In this document: positions 15,127 to 21,879 of the stretch, piece after piece
Layout: each line of letters begins with the position of its first letter
Position numbering within the stretch: the stretch's first letter is position 1
DNA from: CAVQFO01 sp963711725
GTDB lineage: Bacteria; Pseudomonadota; Gammaproteobacteria; Nitrococcales; Aquisalimonadaceae
Direction: 5' to 3'
Length of the DNA stretch: 22,653 nucleotides
Assembly (NCBI GenBank): GCA_963711725.1
Contig: CAVQFO010000037.1
Location: 1-22,653, forward strand
Notes under the pieces: generated by a model
What the model saw: only the letters and a program-made list of their open reading frames with translations
Told to the model about the DNA's origin: nothing
Databases searched by the model: none
Program-made: the position numbers and the translations under genes

Positions 15127-15306
15127 CTAATCCGACGGCCCGAACAACAGCCAGAGAATAAACCCCAGCAACGGCACAATCAGAATCAACACTACCCAGA
15201 ACACCTTCGCCCCGGTGCCCGCGTTGCTTTGCAACGTTTTGACTATCGCGTAAACATCCGCGATCAGCAGCAGGAATCCGAAGAAACCACCAACTTCGAT
15301 TCGCAC
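15127..15306 (-). CDS. Small PLDc_N-type two-span membrane protein (GTG start)
   Basis: A 59-residue membrane protein, easily missed because it is short and starts with GTG at 15306. A GGGGAGAG ribosome site stands about 10 bases upstream. It reads as two membrane segments (about 5-22 and 35-55) joined by a short polar loop, with the ending VPLLGFILWLLFGPSD. The P-x-x-G-x-[IL]-[LW]-[WL]-[LY]-x-x-G pattern is that of the PLDc_N domain, found at the N terminus of cardiolipin synthases and as free-standing small proteins. No phospholipase HKD motif is present, so it is not an enzyme by itself. It lies 24 bases after the rhomboid gene on the same strand, so the two probably share a transcript. 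Its stop codon falls inside a copy of the TAATCCGAC repeat. Confidence 0.75.
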   Translation of the reverse strand: MRIEVGGFFGFLLLIADVYAIVKTLQSNAGTGAKVFWVVLILIVPLLGFILWLLFGPSD

Positions 15307-15330
15307 GAGTGCTTCTCTCCCCTGACGACG

Positions 15331-15942
15331 TTAGTGGGACAGTGGGGCCATGAGCTGCGCAAAGAAATACGGCACCAGACGGGGTTCCAGGGAGATCATG
15401 AACAACACGCCCCAGGCGGCGCCCCACAGATGCGCGCTGTGGCCGATGTTGTCCCGCCCCTGCTTCTCCGCCCAGATGGAATAGCCTACATAGGCGATGG
15501 CGAAAATGATGGCCGGCACCGGGATCACAAAAACGATTATCCTCGCCCAAGGCTGCAGCAGGATGAAGGCGAACAGAATGGCGGTGACCGCGCCAGAAGC
15601 GCCCAGGCTTCGGTAGTTCGGATTCTTCCTCTGGCGGATGTGGGTGGGCAGGATCGCCACGACGATGCCGGCCAGATAGAAGAGCACGAATCCCACGCTG
15701 CCGATTGCGGGCGTCAGCACCCGCTCCATGGTGCCGCCGAAGAAGTACAGCGTGATCATGTTGAACAGCAGATGGGAGCCGTCGGCATGGATGAAGCCGT
15801 GGGTTACCAGGCGGTACCACTGGCCGCGGTTCACGGCCGGCGGCCAGTAGATCAGCTCATCGAGCAGGTGCGGCCGCTGCCAGGCCATGAAGGAGACCAC
15901 GACCGTTACCGTGATCAGGATCAGCGTGATATTTATTGTCAT
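15331..15942 (-). CDS. Rhomboid-family intramembrane serine protease
   Basis: Cleaves transmembrane substrates within the bilayer. The 203-residue protein has an N-terminal span, then QWYRLVTHGFIHADGSHLLFNM (about 42-63), which holds the conserved H-x-x-x-N pattern of rhomboid TM2. GASGAV near residue 116 carries the catalytic Ser, and GHSAHLWGAAWG near 170 carries the catalytic His at its second His. Six membrane spans fit the basic bacterial rhomboid form. The ATG at 15942 is chosen because it directly precedes the first span, although the nearest AAGGAGG is about 16 bases away; the in-frame ATG at 16017 has no ribosome site. It is followed after 24 bases by the PLDc_N-type gene. The substrate is unknown. 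Confidence 0.92.
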   Translation of the reverse strand: MTINITLILITVTVVVSFMAWQRPHLLDELIYWPPAVNRGQWYRLVTHGFIHADGSHLLFNMITLYFFGGTMERVLTPAIGSVGFVLFYLAGIVVAILPTHIRQRKNPNYRSLGASGAVTAILFAFILLQPWARIIVFVIPVPAIIFAIAYVGYSIWAEKQGRDNIGHSAHLWGAAWGVLFMISLEPRLVPYFFAQLMAPLSH

Positions 15943-16193
15943 GGTTGGTTGGCGCCGCCCTCCTTGAGAGACCGTGAACGAGGCGAGCCCTCGCGGGGCA
16001 AGCCGGACCGTTCGCATCGTACCACGGCCCGGTGCGCTTTCTGATGTCCGAATCGGGGGCGGGGCCGCCGCTCGCTGAGCGGAAATCCCGAGGTCTCCGA
16101 AGCACGTCGCTGCATTTCCGAGTGAAATTTCCGGGCTAGACTTTCAGGATCCGGCGGCAGTGTCCCGCTCGGTAGGGTTGGAGGAGTAAGCAA

Positions 16194-17165
16194 ATGGATT
16201 GGCTCAAGGTGCTATCGGGAATGACCGTGGCCGTCTTGATGGGGTGGACCACCAACGCGGGCGCGGAAGGGACGGTCAAGGTCACGCCCCTGGGCGGGCA
16301 GGATGGAGAGTTCTGCGTGCTGGACCGGGCGATGCTCTTCGAGGACCCCGGCGGTATCCGCCTGCTGTACGATCCCGGGCGAACGGTGGCCGACGCCAAG
16401 GATCCGCGTCTCGGGCGGATCGATGCGGTGCTGATCAGCCACGTGCATGGCGATCATATCGGTGATCGGCGCACCAGCGCGGTCAATGCGGGAACCTGTG
16501 CCAAGCCCGATCTTTCCGTCGACGCCACGCCCAATTCCAACGCGGTGAATATTGCCGTCGCCAAGAAAGCGGCCATTGTCAGCGGCAGTGAGATGGCCGG
16601 CTTTTTCGCGGCGAAACTGAAGGCGGCGGGCGGCGATCCCGCCAAGTCGCTGTTGGTGCGATTCGGTGCGATGCGCGCCGTCGGCGGTGTGGGTATCGCC
16701 ACGGTACAGGCATCCCACAGCAACGGCCTGGCGCCGGCTTTCATCGGCGGCGCCCTGGGCCATTCCATGAAGGCGTCGGGACTTACCGCCTATGTGGGGC
16801 CGCCCACCGGGTTTGTTTTGAAGTTCACCAACGGGCTCGTGGTGTATCTGTCCGGGGATACGGGGTTTACGGCCGAGCAGGATAGGGTCGTGCGCCGCTA
16901 CTACGGTGCGGAACTGGCCGTGATCAACATCGGCGATACGTTCACCACCGGCCCCCGGGAGGCGGCCTACGTCATTAACGAGATGGTGAAGCCGGCAGCG
17001 GTGATACCGTCTCACGCCAACGAGGAGGCCACCCGTGATGGCAAGGTGCGGCCGGGTACGCGAACGGCCGTGTTCATGGAAGCCAGTTCCGTTCCCGTCC
17101 ATCTCCCGCTTAGCGGGCGCACCATGTCCTTTGACGGGGGCGGTCGTTGCGTGGCGGGGTGTTAG
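16194..17165 (+). CDS. Secreted metallo-beta-lactamase-fold hydrolase (UlaG/YtkL-like)
   Basis: A 323-residue protein with a signal peptide (about residues 1-24, ending TNAGA), so probably periplasmic. Its metal-binding motif is HVHGDH at 83-88. Further ligands are likely His175 (ASHSNG), Asp222 (LSGDTGF) and His274 (PSHANEE), giving a full two-metal site. The overall pattern (short fold, SGDTG, NIGDTFTTGPREA) resembles the UlaG-like metal-dependent hydrolase branch, not true beta-lactamases. The start has TGGAGGAG about 8 bases upstream. The final 4 bases overlap the end of the convergent diguanylate cyclase gene. The substrate is unknown. Export of this normally cytoplasmic subgroup is a noticeable feature. 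Confidence 0.85.
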   Translation: MDWLKVLSGMTVAVLMGWTTNAGAEGTVKVTPLGGQDGEFCVLDRAMLFEDPGGIRLLYDPGRTVADAKDPRLGRIDAVLISHVHGDHIGDRRTSAVNAGTCAKPDLSVDATPNSNAVNIAVAKKAAIVSGSEMAGFFAAKLKAAGGDPAKSLLVRFGAMRAVGGVGIATVQASHSNGLAPAFIGGALGHSMKASGLTAYVGPPTGFVLKFTNGLVVYLSGDTGFTAEQDRVVRRYYGAELAVINIGDTFTTGPREAAYVINEMVKPAAVIPSHANEEATRDGKVRPGTRTAVFMEASSVPVHLPLSGRTMSFDGGGRCVAGC

Positions 17166-18445
17166 GCAGAAATGCCGGTCATGGTCAGGCGATCCTTACC
17201 GGCGCGTTTGGAGTCGTACAGGGCCTGATCGGCTTGCGCGAGGCTGCTGCGCCAGTCCGGCCCCGTGATCACGGCGTATCCCATGCTGACCCGGATGCCC
17301 GGATCGACGGCGTTGTCGATCCGGAGAGCTTCCAGGTCGCCGCGCAGTCGGGCGGCCAGCGCCCGGACCTTCTCGGCATCGGTATCGACCAGATAAACAA
17401 GGAATTCGTCGCCGCCCCAGCGGCAAGGGAAATCGCCTTCCCGGACGTTGGCGCGCAGCGTGTCGGCCACCGCGCGAAGCACCGTGTCTCCCCGGAGATG
17501 CCCGAACCGGTCGTTCACCGCTTTGAAATCATCCAGGTCGATAAACAGCAATCCGCTGCCGGCCGGGGGCGGCCGTCGATCGAGCAGCTCTTCCAGAAAG
17601 CCCCGAGTGTACAGCCCCGTGCGCGAATCGTGGGCCACCCGTTCGCGCAGGTCTTCCAGTCGGTGTCGTTGGCTGCGGCGCTCCCGTAGTGTCCGGGAAT
17701 AGTGGAGCCCGACGAAGGCGAATGCCCCCACCTGGAAGCACGCATAGCCGATGGACAGCATGCTCAACGGCAGGATGTAAACGCCGAGTTCGCGCAGGCT
17801 GTCATGAACGCCCGCAGCCAGCAGCAGACCGAAACCCAGCAGATTGAGCTGCAGGCCGCGGCGGTGCCCCTGATCCCGTGTCAGGCGTAGCAGCCCCATG
17901 CATACGCCCCCGAATAGCGCGATGGATAGCGCGAAGAACCAGGGGGCCATGGCACCGTAGTCCGCGAATACACTGGCTCCCCGGACCGTCAGCGTTTCGT
18001 TGGCGATAATCAGCCAGGGGTGATCGATCCACACCAGGGTGGCGGTCATGGTGGCGACGGCGTAGATAATTCGCTTCAGATGAGGGGATGAGTTCCTGCG
18101 GCGGTCCAGCGTCAAATAGAGGTTGGCGTAGGCGGCAACCGATAGCACCACGGCGGAAAGCGCGATTCGGTAGTAGACCAACGTGTGGCTGAAATCGCCC
18201 AGCAGGACGTCGATCCGCACGACGGTGTCGGCGGTGACGTAAAGAGTCGCGAACAGGTTGGCCAGGGCGAACGGGCCTGCGACTACGCTGTCCCGATCGC
18301 GTTGTCCGCGGCGGGACAAGGCGAAAACGGAGATGAAGACCAGCAGGGTCAGGCTGATGCCTGTGGCCATCACCTTGACGTACATCACCGAGATGTCGAG
18401 CGTTGAGGCCTGGTCGAGGCCAGCGATGAGTTGATTTTCCCGCAT
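17162..18445 (-). CDS. Diguanylate cyclase with a seven-span membrane sensor region
   Basis: Makes the second messenger cyclic di-GMP from two GTP. From the ATG at 18445 the protein has 427 residues. About seven membrane segments lie between residues 24 and 247, followed by a short linker with RTLRERRSQRHRLEDL and a GGDEF domain (about 265-425). The domain has DSRTGLYTRGFLEE at its start, the metal-binding FIDLDDFKAVND at 301-312, and an intact GGDEF at 344-348. An inhibitory I-site RxxD is at 335-338, exactly five residues upstream, so product inhibition is expected. An in-frame ATG at 18523 would add 26 non-hydrophobic residues; neither start has a clear ribosome site. The signal sensed by the membrane part is unknown. 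Confidence 0.9.
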   Translation of the reverse strand: MRENQLIAGLDQASTLDISVMYVKVMATGISLTLLVFISVFALSRRGQRDRDSVVAGPFALANLFATLYVTADTVVRIDVLLGDFSHTLVYYRIALSAVVLSVAAYANLYLTLDRRRNSSPHLKRIIYAVATMTATLVWIDHPWLIIANETLTVRGASVFADYGAMAPWFFALSIALFGGVCMGLLRLTRDQGHRRGLQLNLLGFGLLLAAGVHDSLRELGVYILPLSMLSIGYACFQVGAFAFVGLHYSRTLRERRSQRHRLEDLRERVAHDSRTGLYTRGFLEELLDRRPPPAGSGLLFIDLDDFKAVNDRFGHLRGDTVLRAVADTLRANVREGDFPCRWGGDEFLVYLVDTDAEKVRALAARLRGDLEALRIDNAVDPGIRVSMGYAVITGPDWRSSLAQADQALYDSKRAGKDRLTMTGISA

Positions 18446-18681
18446 ATTGAAGCTTGGCGTTGACCGGCGTGGTGGATGCGGATCGGCATCGTGAGGGAGT
18501 GCGCTATCGTAGCCGAGCGGCATCGGTCCGTCACCCGCAACGGGGTGCCTTCGCGGATGCGCACGAGGTATGGCAGAGTACGCCGGTGAGTCGATTTTCG
18601 GGGCGCGGCTCTCCCGGAAACCCGTGGTATGTGCGCCCGTGTGGTGGGCAGTGGACAGAATTTTTGCGGAGAGATGTGCGG
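18446..18681. other. 236-bp divergent gap between the cyclase and the YdcZ-type gene
   Basis: I see no RNA gene, repeat or convincing promoter here. Part of it (to 18523) would be coding if the longer cyclase start were used. The GGAGAG ribosome site of the downstream gene lies at its right end. Confidence 0.5.
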
Positions 18682-19128
18682 ATGTCCTGGATTTGGGTCG
18701 GTTTTGCCGTGTTTATCGGCGGTCTTTTGGCCGTGCAGCCGGCATTGAATGCGGAAATCGGGCGGCATCTGGGTGGGCCGGTGGTCGCCGCGGCGGTGAA
18801 CTTCACCGTCGGTCTGATTGCCTTGGTGGCCATAGTGATCGCCTTTGGCGGCGTGGTGCCGAACGTTTCGGCGGCGGTACGCACGGCGCCTTGGTGGTCC
18901 TGGTTCGGCGGATTGATCGGAGCAACCTTTGTGGCGTCGGCGGCCCTGCTGGCGCCCCGGATCGGAACGGCGGCGCTGTTCTCGAGCATCATGCTGGGCC
19001 AGCTCACCGCCTCGCTGATCATCGACAAATTCGGGCTGTTCAATCTCGCCACCCGCGACGTGGATTGGCAGCGCGTGTTCGGTGTGGGGCTGGTGGCGGC
19101 AGGGGTAATCCTGGTGACGCGGGGGTGA
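18682..19128 (+). CDS. YdcZ/DUF606-type DMT-superfamily membrane protein
   Basis: A 148-residue membrane protein with five predicted spans (about 4-24, 35-56, 71-93, 97-113, 128-146). The opening IWVGFAVFIGGLLAVQPALNAEIGRHLGG and the central PWWSWFGGLIGATFVASAALLAPRIG are typical of the DUF606 (YdcZ) branch of drug/metabolite transporters. These are half the size of EamA transporters and probably work as dimers. GGAGAG is about 9 bases before the ATG. The gene stands alone and ends at a strong palindrome shared with the convergent psp operon. The substrate cannot be inferred. Confidence 0.85.
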   Translation: MSWIWVGFAVFIGGLLAVQPALNAEIGRHLGGPVVAAAVNFTVGLIALVAIVIAFGGVVPNVSAAVRTAPWWSWFGGLIGATFVASAALLAPRIGTAALFSSIMLGQLTASLIIDKFGLFNLATRDVDWQRVFGVGLVAAGVILVTRG

Positions 19129-19150
19129 AGGTTACGAAGAGCGTTAAACA

Positions 19151-19192
19151 ATGATCGGTCCCCCTCTCCCGCCAGAGGAGAGGGGCGATCAT
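19151..19192. repeat. REP-like long hairpin between convergent genes, copy 2
   Basis: CCCCTCTCC (19161-19169) pairs perfectly with GGAGAGGGG (19177-19185). Outside it, ATGATCG (19151-19157) pairs perfectly with CGATCAT (19186-19192), interrupted only by a 3-base bulge. It fills the whole space between the stop codons of the YdcZ-type gene and pspC, and could act as a bidirectional transcription barrier. It shares its core with copies near 12963 and 22558. Confidence 0.75.
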
Positions 19193-19683
19193 CAACGCTT
19201 GTTTTCCCCGCCTTCATCGCCGCGGCGCATCTTCCCGAACTCCCGGTTCAGATCGTATTCGTCGGACGCGACGTGGTCCTCCATGTCCGCGGCCCGGCGT
19301 TCCAGGTCTTCGAATTGACGACGCAGGTTGGAGAATTCCGCGTCGGGGTCGAAATCCGTGTCCGTGGTTGCTTCGGCGGCGCGGCGCGCCTGGGCCCGGT
19401 CGCTTCCTCGGGAGCCCAGCCCGCCGAGCCATCCGGCGAGGCGGTTGAGTTTCGCTTCGATGCTGCCCGGATGGGTGACCCAGTACAGCGCCAACAGGAA
19501 GATGAAGATCGTCAGCGGCGCGTTGATGATCAGGCCGACGATGAAGGCGATAAATATGACTTTGCGGGGAATGCCGAAGCGGTCGGCCAGCCCCTGGGTG
19601 ACGCGGCGGATGACGCCACAGGGCCGGTTGCGGCGGTGGCCGTCGTCATGGTCGTAGTGGCCGCGATGGGCGCAGTGGTTCAT
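19192..19683 (-). CDS. pspC: Phage-shock protein C (PspC-domain envelope stress protein)
   Basis: A 163-residue inner-membrane component of the phage-shock response. The PspC domain is at about residues 22-75: CGVIRRVTQGLADRFGIPRKVIFIAFIVG, then the membrane segment APLTIFIFLLALYWV. The N terminus is rich in His, Asp and Arg. The C-terminal 85 residues are charged and partly coiled-coil (FSNLRRQFEDLERRAADMED), longer than in E. coli PspC (about 119 residues in total). The ATG overlaps the pspB stop (ATGA), and a GGAGGA ribosome site lies inside pspB. In E. coli, PspB and PspC sense membrane damage and draw PspA away from PspF; the same role is inferred. Confidence 0.92.
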   Translation of the reverse strand: MNHCAHRGHYDHDDGHRRNRPCGVIRRVTQGLADRFGIPRKVIFIAFIVGLIINAPLTIFIFLLALYWVTHPGSIEAKLNRLAGWLGGLGSRGSDRAQARRAAEATTDTDFDPDAEFSNLRRQFEDLERRAADMEDHVASDEYDLNREFGKMRRGDEGGENKR

Positions 19684-19928
19684 CGGTTCCTCCAGTCAGG
19701 CGACTCCTGATCCAGGATTTTTTCCAGTGAGACGATCCGCTGTTCCAGCTTCCCGGCGGTATCCCGCAGCCGGCCGAGTTCCTGGCGGCTCACGGACACT
19801 CGTTCGCCGTCCGTCTCGTCCTGTTTCATGCGTTTCCACTTGGTCACGTAGTGAAACGTGAGCCACAACGGCATGACGAAGACCAGGAAGACCACCAACG
19901 GCACGAACATGTAGGAGAACAGTTGCAT
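19680..19928 (-). CDS. pspB: Phage-shock protein B
   Basis: An 82-residue inner-membrane protein: one span (LFSYMFVPLVVFLVFVMPLW, about 3-22), a basic turn (HYVTKWKRMK), then a cytoplasmic coiled coil (SRQELGRLRDTAGKLEQRIVSLEKIL). It matches E. coli PspB (74 residues) in length and layout. It stands between pspA and pspC, with a 41-base gap to pspA, an AAAGGAAA site before the ATG, and a 4-base overlap with pspC. It is expected to act with PspC as a membrane-stress sensor. Confidence 0.92.
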   Translation of the reverse strand: MQLFSYMFVPLVVFLVFVMPLWLTFHYVTKWKRMKQDETDGERVSVSRQELGRLRDTAGKLEQRIVSLEKILDQESPDWRNR

Positions 19929-19969
19929 CTCAGACGCTTTCCTTTGTCACGGTCCGCGAAACGTGGCGA

Positions 19970-20641
19970 TCAGTCGCCCTTGCGGTTTTTGACGCGTTCC
20001 TTCAGGCGCTGCAGTTCCTCCACCACCCCGGATTCGGCCTCCAGGTCGGCGAATTCCTCTTCCAGCGACCGATCCTTGCCTAGATCGTAGGATTCCGCAT
20101 CCGCCTCGAGTTCGTCGATGCGCCGCTCCAGGCCATCGTACCGGGCCAGGGCGTCGTCCACCCGGCCGTCGTGCAGAGTCCGTCGGGTGCGAACCCGTTT
20201 CTCCGCGGTGCGCATGCGAATTTCCATGGACTTCTTCTTCGCCTTGGCTTCCTTGAGCTTGGCCTGCAGCTTGGCGAGATCTTCGTTGTAGCGCGCCAGG
20301 CTTTCCTCCACAAGCGCCAGTTCCCTGCGCAGGGTATCGGCCTGTTCGGCCAAACGACGCTTGGCGACGAGGGCGCCTTTGGCCAGATCCTCCCGGCCCT
20401 TGGACAGGGCGAATTCGGCTTTCTCCGCCCATTCCTCCTGCCCCTGGTCCAGTTTTTCCAGGCGCCGGGTCAGTTCCTTTTTGTCCGCAATCCCTTTTAC
20501 GGCCGCGGAACGAACCTCCACCAGCGTGTCTTCCATCTCCTGAATCATCAGCCGGACCATCTTCTCCGGGTCCTCGGCCTTGTCCAGCAGCGCGTTGAGG
20601 TTGGAGTTAACGATGTCGGTCAGACGAGAAAAGATTCCCAT
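19970..20641 (-). CDS. pspA: Phage-shock protein A
   Basis: A 223-residue ESCRT-III-like peripheral membrane protein that binds stressed inner membrane and, when free, inhibits the activator PspF. The N-terminal amphipathic helix MGIFSRLTDIVNSNLNALLD is followed by DPEKMVRLMIQEMEDTLVEV and long coiled-coil helices to about residue 180. The length equals that of E. coli PspA. The start at 20641 is preferred over the in-frame ATG at 20680 because the family always begins MGIF and a GGAGA site lies 8 bases upstream. It is the first gene of pspABC, under the sigma54-type promoter at 20683-20699. Confidence 0.96.
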   Translation of the reverse strand: MGIFSRLTDIVNSNLNALLDKAEDPEKMVRLMIQEMEDTLVEVRSAAVKGIADKKELTRRLEKLDQGQEEWAEKAEFALSKGREDLAKGALVAKRRLAEQADTLRRELALVEESLARYNEDLAKLQAKLKEAKAKKKSMEIRMRTAEKRVRTRRTLHDGRVDDALARYDGLERRIDELEADAESYDLGKDRSLEEEFADLEAESGVVEELQRLKERVKNRKGD

Positions 20642-20682
20642 GTCGGTGTCTCCGATTGTGAATAGCGCAACGCTGTTCACGT

Positions 20683-20699
20683 TGCAGGTTGCGGGCCAG
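20683..20699 (-). promoter_or_regulatory. Sigma54 (RpoN) promoter of pspABC
   Basis: On the minus strand the site reads CTGGCCCGCAACCTGCA. It has the invariant GG (-24) and GC (-12) with the required 10-base spacing, and differs from the YTGGCACGRNNNTTGCW consensus at only three positions. The GC element is about 43 bases upstream of the pspA start, so transcription would begin near 20672. The divergent pspF encodes the matching activator. Confidence 0.85.
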
Positions 20700-20782
20700 G
20701 GTAAAAACAGCCGTTAAAACAATGTGGTGGCGTCTGTTCTCGGTATAGTGGAAGTCGATAATCGCAATAAAGTAGCGGAAAA

Positions 20783-20797
20783 CGCTAACGGATAGCG
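20783..20797. promoter_or_regulatory. Candidate PspF upstream activating site
   Basis: CGCTA-ACGGA-TAGCG is an inverted repeat located about 110 bases upstream of the predicted pspA transcription start and just before the pspF start codon. That is the distance expected for a PspF enhancer that would also autoregulate pspF. The assignment rests on position and symmetry only. Confidence 0.4.
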
Positions 20798-20810
20798 ATA
20801 AAATGCCGTC

Positions 20811-21827
20811 ATGGATGGACAGCAAACCCTGATTGGTGAAGATCCCGCCTTTGTCGGCGTGCTGGAGCAGGTTTCCCGGCTCGCGCCCATCGACAAGCCC
20901 TGCCTGGTGGTGGGGGAGCGGGGAACGGGCAAAGAGTTGGTGACCAGCCGGCTGCATTACCTGTCTCGCAGGTGGGATGGGCCGCTCGTGAAGATCAACT
21001 GCGCCACCCTGGCCGAGACTCTCCTGGAGTCGGAGCTGTTTGGTCATGAGGCGGGCTCCTTCACGGGGGCACAGCGGCGGCATGTGGGCCGATTCGAGCG
21101 AGCGGACGGTGGCACCCTGGTCCTGGACGAGATTGCCAGCGCCTCTCCGGCCGTCCAGGAAAAAGTGCTACGGATCATCGAGTACGGCGAGTTCGAACGG
21201 GTGGGGGGCAGTGAAACGCTCAGCGTGGACGTGCGCGTGGTCGGTTCGGCTAATGTGGACTTGCCCCGCCTGGCGGAAGACGGCCAGTTTCGCGCGGACC
21301 TGCTGGATCGGCTCGCTTTCGACGTGGTCACGCTGCCGCCGCTGCGCGCGCGCCCGGCGGACGTTCTGCCCCTGGCCCGTCACTTTGCCCACGAAATGAC
21401 TCGGGAGCTGGATCGGGATCTGTTTCCCGGTTTCTCCGCCACCGCGGAAAAGGCGCTGCTGGGATACGCCTGGCCCGGCAATGTGCGCGAACTCCGCAAC
21501 GTGGTGGAACGGGCCGTAGGCCATCACGGCGGCGGCAATCACTCCATTGAAGCCGTCGACTTCGATCCCTTCGACAGTCCTTGGCGGCCCGGCCGGCCGG
21601 GCGCTTCCTACGCCCCGCAGTCCCGTTCGCCGGGCGTCGGCGATTTCGCCGCGCGGGTGGCCGGCTACGAAACTCAATTGCTGGTCGCCGCCCTGGATGC
21701 TGCCGAGTTCAACCAGACCCTCGCGGCCGAGGCCTTGGGCTTGAACTATCACCAGTTCCGGCGGCTGCTGAAGAAGCACGGGATTTCGGGGAAGCGTCGG
21801 GGCCAAAGCGGAACAAGGTCCGGTTAG
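20811..21827 (+). CDS. pspF: Sigma54-dependent activator PspF
   Basis: A 338-residue bacterial enhancer-binding protein without a receiver domain, as in E. coli PspF. The AAA+ domain (about 5-235) has Walker A GERGTGKE at 35-42 and Trp55 in SRRWDGP, the equivalent of the E. coli Trp through which PspA inhibits. The sigma54-contact loop reads GSFTGA, where GAFTGA is usual, and Walker B is GGTLVLDEIA. EYGEFERVGGSETL, FRADLLDRLAFDVVTLPPLR and WPGNVRELRNVVERAV follow. A Fis-type HTH ends the protein (NQTLAAEALGLNYHQFRRLLKKHGI). It diverges from pspABC across a 169-base regulatory gap. The ribosome site before the ATG is weak. Confidence 0.95.
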   Translation: MDGQQTLIGEDPAFVGVLEQVSRLAPIDKPCLVVGERGTGKELVTSRLHYLSRRWDGPLVKINCATLAETLLESELFGHEAGSFTGAQRRHVGRFERADGGTLVLDEIASASPAVQEKVLRIIEYGEFERVGGSETLSVDVRVVGSANVDLPRLAEDGQFRADLLDRLAFDVVTLPPLRARPADVLPLARHFAHEMTRELDRDLFPGFSATAEKALLGYAWPGNVRELRNVVERAVGHHGGGNHSIEAVDFDPFDSPWRPGRPGASYAPQSRSPGVGDFAARVAGYETQLLVAALDAAEFNQTLAAEALGLNYHQFRRLLKKHGISGKRRGQSGTRSG

Positions 21828-21879
21828 CGCCGCGTCGCCCTGATAGAGTCGAACCAGAACAACAACAACGAGGTGGGCA

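Noticed and set aside
14748..15136. CRISPR array
   Set aside because: The repeated units are different hairpins of unequal length and spacing, not identical direct repeats with uniform spacers, and no cas genes are present.
19151..19192. Rho-independent terminator
   Set aside because: The stem is strong but no T run follows on either strand and the core is shared with other intergenic copies, so it is listed as a REP-like repeat, although it may still hinder transcription.
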